DNA of 33,153 nt from Roseicyclus sp. (GTDB taxonomy: Bacteria > Pseudomonadota > Alphaproteobacteria > Rhodobacterales > Rhodobacteraceae), in assembly GCA_018401055.1 (NCBI GenBank), contig JAGYLB010000103.1:1-33153 (forward strand), in the 5' to 3' direction. Positions 15,693 through 25,051 of the stretch are shown here, piece by piece; position 1 is the first letter of the stretch; the number at the start of each line of letters is the position of its first letter. The notes beneath the pieces were generated by a model. That model was not told the origin of the DNA, made no database searches, and saw nothing but the letters and a program-made list of their open reading frames with translations. A program made the position numbers and the translations under genes.

Positions 15693-16574
15693 ATGAATTT
15701 CGCCGCCATGACCGCGCGCAGCTTCGACGCCTTCGCCCGGATGAGCGTGGGGCGCGCCCTTGGCTCCGGCGTCGGCATGGTGGCGGGCGGTTTCCTGATC
15801 CTGCTCGTGATCGTGGCCATCTTCGCGCCGTGGATCGCGCCCTTCGACTACGCGGCACAGAACCTCGCGAACGCCAATAGCGCGCCCGCCTGGCCGCATC
15901 TGCTGGGCACCGACGAGTTCGGGCGCGACGTGCTGAGCCGAGTGATCTACGGCGCGCGCACCTCGCTGTCTGTCAGTGCGACCGCCATCGGGATCTCCAT
16001 GGCCGCCGGCATGACGCTGGGGGCGGCGGCGGGCTATTTCGGCGGCATCTTCGAGCGTGCGGTGATGACCGTGGTAGACCTGACATGGTCCTTCCCCGAC
16101 ATCTTGATCGCGCTCATCTTCGTCGCCATCCTTGGCCCCGGCTTGACCTCCACCACCACTGCAATCGCGATCGCCTATCTGGCGCAGTTCACCCGGCTGA
16201 CGCGGGCGCAGATCGTGCGGCTGAAGAACGAGACCTTCATCGAGGCGACGATCAACCTTGGTGCCAAGCCCTCGCATATCTTGCTCAAGCACCTGATCCC
16301 TAACACAATCGCCCCTGTGGTCGTGGTGGGCATGCTGGCCATCGGCGACGGCATCGTGCTGGAGGCGACGCTCGGCTTCTTCGGCCTTGGCGCGCAGCCG
16401 CCGACGCCATCGTGGGGGGCGATGATGTCGTCAGGAACGGCGCAGCTGTTCCTCAGCCCCTGGGTGATCATCTTTCCGGGCGTGGCAGTGGCCCTCACCG
16501 TCATAACCGTGAACCTCTTCGGCGACGAATTGATCCGCGCCCTCGACATCCGCGACCGACTGAGAGGCGCATGA
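15693..16574 (+). CDS. Dipeptide-type ABC transporter permease (DppC-like)
   Basis: 293 residues. It has the family N-terminal transmembrane segment, the GTDEFGRDVLSRVIYGART motif typical of DppC/OppC, and an EAA loop (INLGAKPSHILLKHLIPNTI). The C-terminus ends LIRALDIRDRLRGA. It begins 13 nt after DppB-like, behind a GGGAGAAG ribosome site, and its stop overlaps the next ATG (ATGA). Confidence 0.95.
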   Translation: MNFAAMTARSFDAFARMSVGRALGSGVGMVAGGFLILLVIVAIFAPWIAPFDYAAQNLANANSAPAWPHLLGTDEFGRDVLSRVIYGARTSLSVSATAIGISMAAGMTLGAAAGYFGGIFERAVMTVVDLTWSFPDILIALIFVAILGPGLTSTTTAIAIAYLAQFTRLTRAQIVRLKNETFIEATINLGAKPSHILLKHLIPNTIAPVVVVGMLAIGDGIVLEATLGFFGLGAQPPTPSWGAMMSSGTAQLFLSPWVIIFPGVAVALTVITVNLFGDELIRALDIRDRLRGA

Positions 16575-17539
16575 GCATGCTCAGCGTCCAGAACCTCAGC
16601 GTGTCTTTCGGTGCCGCGCAGCCGCTGTCCGGCGTCAGCTTTTCCGCCGACAAGGGCGAGACGCTCGGCATCGTCGGCGAAAGCGGCTCGGGCAAGTCGC
16701 TGACCGCGATGAGCGTCATGGGCCTCTTGCCCCTGATCGGCGGGCGCATCACCGCCGGCTCGATACGCTTCGACGGGCAGGAGCTTACGACGTTGACGGA
16801 ACGCGCCTATCGCCGATTGCGGGGTGGGCAGATCGGGCTAATCACGCAAAACCCGATGACCTCGCTCGACCCGCTGCAATGGATCGGCCCGCAGGTCGAC
16901 GCGGTGGCGAGCCTTCATCTGGGCTTTTCCGGCGCGAAGGCCCGCGCGCGCACGGTCGAGATCCTCGGAACCTTGCGTATTCCCGAGCCCGCCCTGATCT
17001 GCGAGCGATACCCGCACCAGATGTCGGGCGGCATGAAGCAGCGTATCGTCATCGCCATGGCTCTTGCGGCCGACCCCGACGTGCTGATCGCGGACGAGCC
17101 GACCACGGCGCTCGACGTGACCGTGCAGGCGCAGATCATCCGGCTGCTGGACGATCTGGTGAAACAGCGTGACCTGACGCTGGTTCTCATCACCCATGAC
17201 ATGAGCGTGGTGGCGCAGACCTGCGACAAGGTCGTGGTCATGTACGCCGGCCGCGTGGTGGAACATGGCCCGGTCGCAACGATCTTCGACCGCCCGCGCC
17301 ACCCCTACACCCAGGCGCTGATCGCGTGCATCCCGCGCGGCCTATCCGGCTCGGAGCGCCTTGCCGGGATCGAGGGCACCGTGCCCACGGTGATGAACTA
17401 TCCCAAGGGCTGCCCCTTCCACCCCCGCTGCGCCCGCGCCCAAGACATCTGCACCACCGTCGTGCCCGAGCTGGTTGCCGATGGCGACAGTGTCGCCGCG
17501 TGCCATTTCGCGGGGGGCACCGATGCCCAACCTGCTTGA
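16571..17539 (+). CDS. Dipeptide-type ABC transporter ATP-binding protein (DppD-like)
   Basis: 322 residues from the ATG at 16571. Walker A is GESGSGKSL, the Q-loop is LITQNPMTSLDPL, the signature is MSGGMKQR, Walker B is LIADEPTTALD, and HDMS carries the switch His. The C-terminal oligo_HPY region has the cysteine cluster GCPFHPRCARAQDIC seen in this subfamily. It forms a heterodimer with the next ATPase, whose gene overlaps by 17 nt. Confidence 0.96.
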   Translation: MSMLSVQNLSVSFGAAQPLSGVSFSADKGETLGIVGESGSGKSLTAMSVMGLLPLIGGRITAGSIRFDGQELTTLTERAYRRLRGGQIGLITQNPMTSLDPLQWIGPQVDAVASLHLGFSGAKARARTVEILGTLRIPEPALICERYPHQMSGGMKQRIVIAMALAADPDVLIADEPTTALDVTVQAQIIRLLDDLVKQRDLTLVLITHDMSVVAQTCDKVVVMYAGRVVEHGPVATIFDRPRHPYTQALIACIPRGLSGSERLAGIEGTVPTVMNYPKGCPFHPRCARAQDICTTVVPELVADGDSVAACHFAGGTDAQPA

Positions 17540-18476
17540 AGTCCGCGACCTGACCAAGCGCTTCACCTCGCCGGGCGGGCCGTTTCGCAAGGCGCGGTCG
17601 ATGCATGCGGTCAACGGCGTGTCGTTCGATCTGCCCAAGGGTCGCGTGATCGGCGTGGTGGGCGAAAGCGGCTGCGGAAAGTCGACGCTCGCGCGCCTGA
17701 TCCTGCGGCTGATCGAACCTTCGGGCGGCGCCGTCCGCTTCGACGGCGATGATCTGCTGGCCAAGTCGCCGGCGCAGATGCGCAAGCTGCGCGCGCGCAT
17801 GCAGATGGTGTTCCAGGACCCGTATTCCGCCATCGACCCGCGCTACACCGTCACCCGCGCCGTGGCCGAACCCTTCGAGGTGCAGCGCGTCACGCCCGGC
17901 CGGCCGATGGCCGAGGAGGTGGCGGAGCTGTTGGAGATGGTCGGCCTTAACCCGGGCCTCGCGTTGAGCTATCCGCACCAGATCTCGGGCGGGCAGAAAC
18001 AGCGGGTGGGCATTGCGCGGGCACTGGCGCTGCGGCCCTCGCTGCTGGTGCTGGATGAGCCCACCGCCTCGCTCGACGTGTCAGTGCAGGCGCAGATCAT
18101 CGGGCTGCTGGAGGATCTGCGCAGCGACCTCGGCCTCACCTACCTGTTCATCTCGCACGACTTGAGCTTGGTGAAATACTTCTGCGACGAGATCCTGGTC
18201 ATGTACCTCGGCCGCGTGGTCGAGGCCTTGCCCGACACCGCCGCACCGGCGCGCCACCCCTACACCAAGACCCTAATGGACAGCACCTTCGAGCCCGACC
18301 CCGGAAAGCGACGCCTGATCGCGCCGCTGGAAGGCGAGGTGCCGAGCCCCTTCAACCTTCCGCCCGGCTGCGCCTTTGCCGACCGCTGCCCCAACTCCAG
18401 CGCGCTGTGTCGTACCGAAACGCCGGCCTTGATCGCCGAGAACGGCCACGCGGCCGCCTGCCACCATCCCATATGA
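17523..18476 (+). CDS. Dipeptide-type ABC transporter ATP-binding protein (DppF-like)
   Basis: 317 residues from ATG at 17523, where the protein starts MPNLLEVRDLTKRF; earlier in-frame starts lie deep in DppD. Walker A is GESGCGKST, the Q-loop is MVFQDPYSAIDPR, the signature is ISGGQKQR, and Walker B is LVLDEPTASLD. The C-terminal cluster is GCAFADRCPNSSALC. It completes the five-gene importer. Confidence 0.96.
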   Translation: MPNLLEVRDLTKRFTSPGGPFRKARSMHAVNGVSFDLPKGRVIGVVGESGCGKSTLARLILRLIEPSGGAVRFDGDDLLAKSPAQMRKLRARMQMVFQDPYSAIDPRYTVTRAVAEPFEVQRVTPGRPMAEEVAELLEMVGLNPGLALSYPHQISGGQKQRVGIARALALRPSLLVLDEPTASLDVSVQAQIIGLLEDLRSDLGLTYLFISHDLSLVKYFCDEILVMYLGRVVEALPDTAAPARHPYTKTLMDSTFEPDPGKRRLIAPLEGEVPSPFNLPPGCAFADRCPNSSALCRTETPALIAENGHAAACHHPI

Positions 18477-18494
18477 CCAGCAAAGGGTTGCCTC

Positions 18495-19980
18495 TTGGCC
18501 TTCACCGTCTTGTCTGCCGAAATCTCCCACGAAACCAACACGTTCAGCATAAGAGCCACGGACCTGCAGGCATTCCGCGACCGCTACCTGATGGACGGAC
18601 CGACCGCGATCGCGGCCAAGGAGGATGCCAATACGGAACTGGCCGGGCTGCTGGACGCCAGCCGCGCCCATGGCTGGAGCGTGACTCACGCTATCAGCGC
18701 GGGCGCCGGCCCCGGTGGCTGTGTGACGCGGGAGGCGTTCGAAACCTTGCTGGAACCGCTTCTGACCGCGGCCGGCAAAGGCGGTTGGGACGGCGTGTTC
18801 CTGATGCTGCACGGTGCGATGGTGACCGAGGACCATGACGACGGCGAAGGCGAGATCCTGCGCCGCCTGCGCGCCATCGTCGGCCCTGACCTGCCCATCG
18901 CCGTCACGCTCGACCCGCATGCAAACGCGACCCGCGCGATGTGCGACATGGCGCAGATCCTTGTGTCCTTCACGACCTACCCGCATGTCGACGTCCGTGC
19001 GACGGGCCGGCGCACCGCCGAACTGCTGCAGCGCACCATGCTGGGTGAGATCCACCCGGTGACACACCGCGCCCATCGCCCGATGCTCGAGGAGGCCAAC
19101 GGCGGCCGCACCGACATGGGCCCGATGATCCTGCGACATGCCATGGCGCGCGCCTACGAAGCGCGGAAGGACGTCTTCGCCGTGTCCATCAACGGCGCCT
19201 TCCCCTGCGCCGACATCGCCGAGGTCGGCCCCACCGTCTTGGTCACCGGCGAGGGTGACGCCGCGCCGCTGCAGGCCATCGCCGAGGAACTGATGCATGA
19301 CGTCTGGGCCCGGCGCCACGAGACGTTGAACCACTACCTCTCGCCTGCGGAAGCAGCCGAGGTCGCGGCGGCATGGCGGGCGGGGGTGGCCCCTTGGTCA
19401 TCGCCGACTATGCCGACAACCCCGGCTCGGGGGCCTATGCCGACTCAACGGCCCTGCTGGAGGCCCTTCTGGAGGCCGGGGTCGAGAACGCTTGCTTCGG
19501 GCCTCTGGTCGACCCGGTCGCCGCGAAATCCCTGCAAGACCATGCTGTCGGATCTGAGGTCACCCTGTCGATCGGCGGCGCAACAGCCCCGGATTTCGGC
19601 GGCGGCCCCTGACCGTGACCGGCACGGTCATGTGGCATGGCGGCGGACTGTTCACCGGCGACGGCCCTATCCTTGGCGGGCAGGAGCGCAGTTTTGGTCC
19701 GACGGCGGTCCTGCGAGTGGCGGGTGTCGACGTGCTGATCGTGTCGATCGCGCACCAGATGCTGGATCTGCAACAGTTCCGCACCTTCGGGATCGACCCT
19801 GAGACCAGGGCCGTCGTTGCCCTGAAGTCGATGCAGCATTTCCGGGCGGCCTTTGGACCGATCGCCGGTCGCATCGTGGTCTGCGACTCAGGCGCCCTAT
19901 GCACCTTGCATTACAATCGCCTGCCCTATGTCAAAGTGCCCCGACCGATCTTTCCCCTCGAGGACGACGGCCCGACGTGA
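18495..19980 (+). CDS. MlrC-like M81-family metallopeptidase (two frameshifts)
   Basis: Three collinear pieces make one protein of about 495 residues, the normal size. Part one starts at TTG 18495 (AFTVLSAEISHETNTFS); no ATG or GTG lies between it and the in-frame stop of the previous gene. It contains LDPHANAT and TTYPHVD, whose Asp-x-His and His match, with the expected 24-residue spacing, the zinc ligands I recall for Sphingomonas MlrC. A missing G in the run 19382-19386 joins it to PLVIADYADNPGSGAY. A missing C in 19606-19609 joins that to LTVTGTVMWHGGGLFTGDGP. MlrC opens the last peptides in microcystin breakdown; environmental homologues act on unknown peptides. Its place behind a peptide importer suggests hydrolysis of the imported compound. 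Confidence 0.87.
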
Positions 19981-20171
19981 TCGGTCAAACTTCCGAAAAT
20001 CCGACTGTAGCCCGTGGTGTGCAGCGGTGCTTTTCGAATCCTGCCGTTACGGACGCATCGACAAAAAGTTGCTGCGACCCGTGGCAGGTCACTCAGCCGC
20101 CGCAGCCCGAAAAAAGAAGGAGTGAAACCCGTCCTTGACCCACGACTGACCCAAAATCCATAATCAGAGGT
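19981..20171. other. Spacer between the peptidase gene and the IS21-like end
   Basis: No gene or clear terminator is seen. The stretch may include internal sequence of the decayed IS element, since its terminal repeats begin at 20172, but there is no transposase or helper-ATPase sequence to confirm this. Confidence 0.4.
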
Positions 20172-20221
20172 GGCTCACTTCTCGGTGAAAAACCCGGCTC
20201 AGTTCTGGGTGAAAATCAACA
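20172..20221. mobile_element. Terminal repeats of an IS21-like element (remnant)
   Basis: Two near-identical direct repeats, GGCTCACTTCTCGGTGAAAA (20172-20191) and GGCTCAGTTCTGGGTGAAAA (20196-20215), are followed by TCAACA. Read outward-in this is TGTTGATTTTCACCC followed by AGAACTGAGCC, the multiple-repeat, TG...CA-bounded end typical of one IS21 group. No istA/istB is present, so the element is deleted. The family assignment is from memory of such ends. Confidence 0.6.
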
Positions 20222-20224
20222 CTC

Positions 20225-20947
20225 ATGCGCTTCAACGCGAAACCGGCGGATTTCACCCGCGCCTTCGCGCTGCTGGAGGAGGCCATCGCGCTGGACCCCG
20301 GCTATGCCCATGCCCGCGCGCTCAGGTGTTGGTCCTATACCATCGCGGCGGGCGGGCGCTTCATCTCGGTCGAGGACTGCCAGCATGTCGTGCCCGACGC
20401 TCGCGCCCTGATCGCGTCCGGCACGAATGACGCGCTGACGCTCGCCTATGCGGGCCACACCCTCGCCTATCTCGCGCGCGGGGCGGAAATCGGGCTGCCC
20501 GCGCTGCGCCGCGCCAAGGTGCTCAACCCCAACTCGGTCACCGTCCTGTGCTCCTCGGGCTGGCTGCACGCCTATCTCGGAGAGTTCGAGACCGCGCTTG
20601 TCGATATCGAGCGGGCGCTGCGGCTGAACCCGCTCGACCCCAACACCGGCTTCGTGCGCAGCGCGCTGGGGCCGATCCTTCTGGGCCTCGGGCGGATCGA
20701 CGAGGCGATCGGGATGGTGGAACAATCCTATCATGAGGCGCCCGGCTACGGCTCGACCGTATTCACGCTGATGAACGCCTATTGGATGGCGGGGCGGGTC
20801 GCGGAGGCGCGGACGATAGCCCAAAGGCTTGTGGCGATCAAACCGGACATCACCATCAGCGGCACGCTGGCGGTGCAACCGTTCAAGCACCCGCCCTACC
20901 TCGCGAAGCTGGAAGCCTCGATGCGCGGATGCGGCTTGCCGGGATAG
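20225..20947 (+). pseudogene. TPR-repeat protein, N-terminus removed at the IS21-like end
   Basis: 240 residues of tetratricopeptide-like helices (DFTRAFALLEEAIALDPGYA, GEFETALVDIERALRLNPLD, GRIDEAIGMVEQSYHEAPG). It resembles the C-terminal half of proteins with an N-terminal DNA-binding or adenylate-cyclase domain and a TPR tail. The open frame begins only 3 nt after the IS end at an internal-looking Met (MRFNAKPADF), with an in-frame stop inside the IS repeat and no ribosome site. The effector domain is therefore missing. The remainder is free of stops and frameshifts, so the truncation may be recent, or the fragment may be tolerated. Confidence 0.75.
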
Positions 20948-20963
20948 GCGGGCCGGATGCGCC

Positions 20964-21174
20964 TCAGCGCAGAAGCAGGTTGTCGACGGCGCGGCGGGCA
21001 GCCTCGCGGCGCTCGGCCCGGGCAAGTGTCTCGGCGGGGTCGACCGGGCTGCGGGTGAAGAACGCGGGCAGACCGTCGAGCAGGCGCCAGACGCTGGCCT
21101 CGGCCTGCTTGCGGGTCTGGGCGAGGCGGCGGCCCGCGGGCGTTCAGGTCGGTGTTGGTGGTGAATGTGGTCAT
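20964..21174 (-). CDS. Small basic protein of unknown function, about 70 residues (one frameshift)
   Basis: The start MTTFTTNTDLNA (ATG 21174) is followed in the +1 frame by GRRLAQTRKQAEASVWRLLD, then GLPAFFTRSPVDPAETLARA and a stop at 20964. One base too many near 21130-21142, a G/C-run region, would explain the break. The Thr-rich start and amphipathic RRLAQTRKQAEASVWRLL helix resemble short DUF1127-like proteins common in roseobacters, but I cannot assign it. It is divergent from the GFA gene. Confidence 0.5.
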
Positions 21175-21334
21175 GGTATCGGCTCCGGGGATTGGGTCTC
21201 GTTTCGTTGATCCCAACCTGACAGAGCTCCGGTTAAACGTCCTGAAGCCGGCTCTAAATCATCCTTAAACGTTCCTAAGCGCTCCGAACCATGCAACGCT
21301 TGCAGGAGGTTTTGCGGCAGGAAAGGGCCACGAC

Positions 21335-21793
21335 ATGATCCACAAGGGCTCCTGTGCCTGCGGCGCCGTCTCGGTGCAGGCCACAGGCGATCCCGCCACC
21401 GTTTCGATGTGCCATTGCGTGCAATGCCAGAAGCGGACCGGCAGCGGCTTCAGCGTCCACAGCTATTTCCAGCGTTCGGCGGTGGCGATCCGGGGCGAGA
21501 TGCGCACGCACCGGCGGACAGGCGACACGGGGTGCTACATCACGTTCCACTTCTGCCCGGTTTGCGCCTCGACCCTGCACTGGGATGTGGAGGCGATGCC
21601 GGACATGGTCGGCATCCCCCTAGGCGTCTTCGCCGACCCGGCCTTTCCAGCGCCCACCGTCTCGATCTTCGTGCCGCAGAGGCTTCCATGGGTGATCGTC
21701 CCGGACGGGATTCCGCAAAACGACGGTCACAGCGCAGCATTTCTGGAGGCCGCGCGGGCTGCGCTGGCCAAACGCTCCGGCGGCGATGGATAA
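21335..21793 (+). CDS. GFA/CENP-V-family zinc-binding protein
   Basis: 152 residues. The seven conserved cysteines of the glutathione-dependent formaldehyde-activating (GFA) fold are present: CACG (7, 9), CHCVQC (26, 28, 31) and CPVC (74, 77), binding two zinc ions in known members. Some relatives bind glutathione adducts; for most, as here, the substrate is unknown. The start codon is followed by the canonical KGSCACGAVS. A strongly degraded second copy follows directly. Confidence 0.9.
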   Translation: MIHKGSCACGAVSVQATGDPATVSMCHCVQCQKRTGSGFSVHSYFQRSAVAIRGEMRTHRRTGDTGCYITFHFCPVCASTLHWDVEAMPDMVGIPLGVFADPAFPAPTVSIFVPQRLPWVIVPDGIPQNDGHSAAFLEAARAALAKRSGGDG

Positions 21794-21905
21794 AGGTCGA
21801 CGGCGGCTGCCTTCGTGGGGGAGTGTTGGGGCGCGCCGATCCCGCCGCCTTCTGCGCGATCTGCCGCTGCAGCGACTGTCAGCCCCTTGCAGGCAGCGCC
21901 TTGGG
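21790..21905 (+). pseudogene. Decayed second GFA-family gene fragment
   Basis: In the frame starting near 21794 the plus strand reads KVDGGCLRGGVLGRADPAAF, then CAICRCSDCQPLAGSALG. This lines up with the GFA start (GGCLCGAV...ADPAAFCAICHCSDCQ...TGS) but with CxCG changed to CLRG and CHC to CRC. There is no start codon in this frame and no recognisable continuation. It looks like a dying tandem paralogue. Confidence 0.55.
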
Positions 21906-22233
21906 GTTGACTGATCCCCGCCTTGTGGCCGCTCCAAACGAGCTGCACGCCTTATTTGCCGTGCTTCAGGATAAACGCCTGTCTCGCGCCTCCGTGAACT
22001 TCGATGCCTCGATCGTTCTCAGCGCCTCCCCCATCCGCAAAAGCTTGGCGGAAACCTCCAACTGCATAGCGTCCTGTTCTGAGGGGCTAGAGCAGTATGG
22101 CGGCGGGGCGGCGGGCAGGGCAAGGCCCGGACCCCCGCCAAGCACGTCTGATGCCGACCTCCGCAAGCCCCACGTGACACCGCGCGGCCACTGTGGTTAG
22201 TCGCCTACGACCACGTCACGAAGGGAGGACAGA
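21906..22233. other. Non-coding stretch before the FAH-family gene
   Basis: I see no supported gene on either strand; the short minus-strand frames have no family features. Near the end, AAGGGAGGA at 22221-22229 is the ribosome site of the next gene. Confidence 0.5.
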
Positions 22234-23127
22234 ATGAAATTCATGCGGATCGGCGATGTCGGGGCGGAACGTCCCGCGGTGCTGGATGCGGCCGGGACGG
22301 CGCGCGACATCTCGGGGATCGTGCCCGACATCGGCCCGGACACGATCGAAACCCTGACCGGGCGTCTGGCCGGTGTGGACATCTCGGGCCTGCCCGCGCT
22401 GGCTCTCGACGGGCAGCGCATCGGTGCCCCCTTTGCGCGTCCGCGCAACATCTGGTGCATCGGGCTGAACTATTCCGACCATGCCGCCGAAGCGGGCATG
22501 CCGGTGCCGTCCGAGCCCATCGTCTTCAGCAAGCCCGGCAGTACGCTGTGCGGTCCGACCGATCCGATCCTGACCTCACCCCACATGTCCAAGATCGACT
22601 GGGAGGTCGAACTGGGCATCGTCATCGGCACGCCTGCGCTCGATATCGCGCCGGGGACGGCGATGGATCACGTTTTTGGCTATGTCGCGGCCAATGACGT
22701 GTCCGAACGCGTCTGGCAGCTGGAACGCGGCGGGCAGTGGATGAAGGGCAAGAGCTATCCATCCTTCTGCCCCTGCGGCCCGTGGCTGGTGACCCGCGAC
22801 GAGATCCCCGATCCGCAGGCGCTGGGGATGGAATTGTCGGTCAATGGCGAGGTGATGCAAAAGGGCACGACCGCGACGATGATCTTCGGCGTCGCCCATA
22901 TCGTCGAATACCTGAGTCGGTTCGCCCTGCTGGAACCGGGCGACCTGATCGTCACCGGCACCCCGCCGGGCGTGGGCATGGGGAAAAAGCCGCCGCGCTA
23001 CCTGCAGAACGGCGATGTGGTCGAGATGTCGGTCGAGGGCTTGGGCGCGCACCGCTCGCCCGTTCGCGCGCGGGGTCTGATGTCAGGCGCGGCGCCGGTG
23101 CGTGGATCACCGGCGCCGTCTGCCTAG
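22234..23127 (+). CDS. Fumarylacetoacetate-hydrolase-family protein
   Basis: 297 residues behind a strong ribosome site (AAGGGAGGA). The C-terminal FAH fold starts near residue 70 (RPRNIWCIGLNYSDHAAEAG), with FSKP, the metal-binding ExE in DWEVELGIVIG, Asp in GYVAANDVSER and the VTGTPPGVGMGKKPPRYLQN loop. Members hydrolyse or decarboxylate 2-oxo acids such as fumarylpyruvate, ureidoglycolate or acylpyruvates. The substrate is not deducible. The tail beyond VRARG is about 20 residues longer than usual and ends in a stop shared with the convergent ABC gene (CTAG). Confidence 0.92.
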   Translation: MKFMRIGDVGAERPAVLDAAGTARDISGIVPDIGPDTIETLTGRLAGVDISGLPALALDGQRIGAPFARPRNIWCIGLNYSDHAAEAGMPVPSEPIVFSKPGSTLCGPTDPILTSPHMSKIDWEVELGIVIGTPALDIAPGTAMDHVFGYVAANDVSERVWQLERGGQWMKGKSYPSFCPCGPWLVTRDEIPDPQALGMELSVNGEVMQKGTTATMIFGVAHIVEYLSRFALLEPGDLIVTGTPPGVGMGKKPPRYLQNGDVVEMSVEGLGAHRSPVRARGLMSGAAPVRGSPAPSA

Positions 23128-24951
23128 AGCGTGGTGGTCACACCCGCAGATTGCAGATCGTGCAGCCGCGCATAGGCGCCATTGGCCGCCATCAACTCGC
23201 CGTGGGTGCCTTCCTCGATCACCCGGCCACGATCCAGCACCACGATCTTGTCGGCGTCCCGGATCGTCGACAGGCGATGCGCGATCACCAATGTCGTGCG
23301 CCCCTGCGACAGACGCGCCAGCGCCTCTTGAACCAGTTGTTCCGAGCGGGCGTCGAGCGCCGAGGTCGGTTCGTCCAGCAGCAGGATCGGAGCGGATTTC
23401 AGCATCGCGCGGGCAATCGCCACGCGCTGGCGCTGCCCACCCGAGAGCGCCGAGCCGCGCGGGCCGACCCCGGTATCCAGCCCCTCGGGAAGCGCGTCGG
23501 CGAATTCCAGCACCGAGGCCGCTTCGGCTGCCGCGCGCACCTCGCCCTCGGTCGCATCGAGGCGACCGAGACGGATATTGTCGGCGATGGTGGCGTCGAA
23601 CAGCGCAGTTTCCTGACCCACCACGGCGATCGAATCGCGCAAGCCGTCAAGGCCAAGCTCGCGCACATCCGTTCCTCCAAGGGTGATGGTCCCGCCCGAA
23701 GGGTCCACCAACCGCGTCAGCAGGCCAAAGACGGTGGTCTTGCCCGCCCCCGACGGGCCTACCAGTGCCGTGGTTTGCCCCTCGGCAGCCGTCAGGCTCA
23801 GGCCCGCCAGCACCGGCGGGTCCCCATAGGCAAAGCGCACATCGTCAAACCGGATGTCGCCCGGCTGTACCGGCCGTGGCGAGGCGGGTGGCAGGATGGT
23901 CGGCCGCGCCTCGAGCACGGCATAGAGCCGGTCAAGCGAGGCGATGCCGGCCTGGATCTGGCCCGCGATGTTCGAAAGGCGCCGTAGCGGGTCGAAGAGC
24001 AACGCCAGCGCGGTGAAGAAGGACATGAATTGCCCCACCGTCTTGTCGCCCGCGATGATCTGCGCGCCCCCATAGTAAAGCACGGCGACAAAGCCCGCCG
24101 CTGCGATCACATCCATCATTGCCGGGTTGGCCGCGAGACCGCGCTGGGCGCGCAGCGCCTGCCGCAAGAAACGCTGCACCTCTGTGCCGAAACGGCTGGT
24201 CTCATGCCCTTCCAGCCGGTTGAGCTTGATCGACTGGATGCCGTGGAACATCTCGTCAAGCTGCATCGACAGGCGGGCGGCGGCCTCGCGGCTGGCGGTG
24301 GTGGTGGCGCGGATGTAGCGCTGCACCGCGATGACCGGCAAGACCAGGAGCGGCAGGCCGACCAGCGCCAAGAGCGTCCAGAGCCAGTCATTGACCAGCA
24401 TGACCGTCAGCAGCGACACAAGCGTGATGGTGTCGCGCCCCAAAGACATCACCGTCGAGGATGCCAGCCCCTGCAGCGCCAGCGTGTCGCCGCGCACCCT
24501 TTCGATCAGCGCGCCAGGCGCGTTGTCGCGGAAATAGCTCAGGTCGAGCGACAGCAGGTGGCCAACCAGCCGCGATTGCAGCGCGGTCGTGACCTTGAGA
24601 CCGATCGACACGATGATCAGCCGCTGCGCAAAGCCCGCCACCGCGCGCGCCACGAAGATCACGGCGATGGCGATGGCGATCCCAGCCCACGCCCTCCATG
24701 CTGCCCGCGCCGAACATGTCGTCAAAGAGCGGCTGCACCATGTAGACCAGAACGCCCAGCGTCGCGCCCTCGATCGACATCAGGCCAGCGGCCAGCAGAG
24801 CCAGGGCAGGTGGCCGCGCATGCTCGCGCCAGAGCCGCCCCAACAGGTGGCGCGCGGTGGCGGCCTCGGGGGCCTTGGGGTTGGCGGGGGTGGGCAGAGC
24901 TGTGGCCTCATGGCGGGGGGACAGACATGGCGAGGTCGGGACTTGTGCCAT
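23124..24951 (-). CDS. MsbA-like ABC exporter, membrane domain fused to ATPase (one frameshift)
   Basis: About 608 residues. The N-terminus starts at ATG 24951, with a first membrane helix (PPALALLAAGLMSIEGATLG, then VLVYMVQPLFDD). The frame changes at the CCC run 24681-24683, where one base is extra, and continues GIAIAIAVIFVARAVAGFAQ through the six-helix ABC_membrane domain. The ATPase domain has Walker A GPSGAGKTT, signature LSGGQ, Walker B ILLLDEPTSALD and the AHRLST switch. It is a homodimeric exporter of the lipid-flippase/multidrug type. Lipid A core flipping (MsbA) is one possibility, but the substrate is unknown. It is divergent from the DUF1330 gene. Confidence 0.9.
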
Positions 24952-25051
24952 GCGCCCGCATCAGACAAGCCGCGCCCTTGGCTCTTGGGGCAGACAAGGC
25001 GCGGGTCAGGCGTTAAGACGGCGCGGCAAGCCCCAAACAAGGACCACAGCG

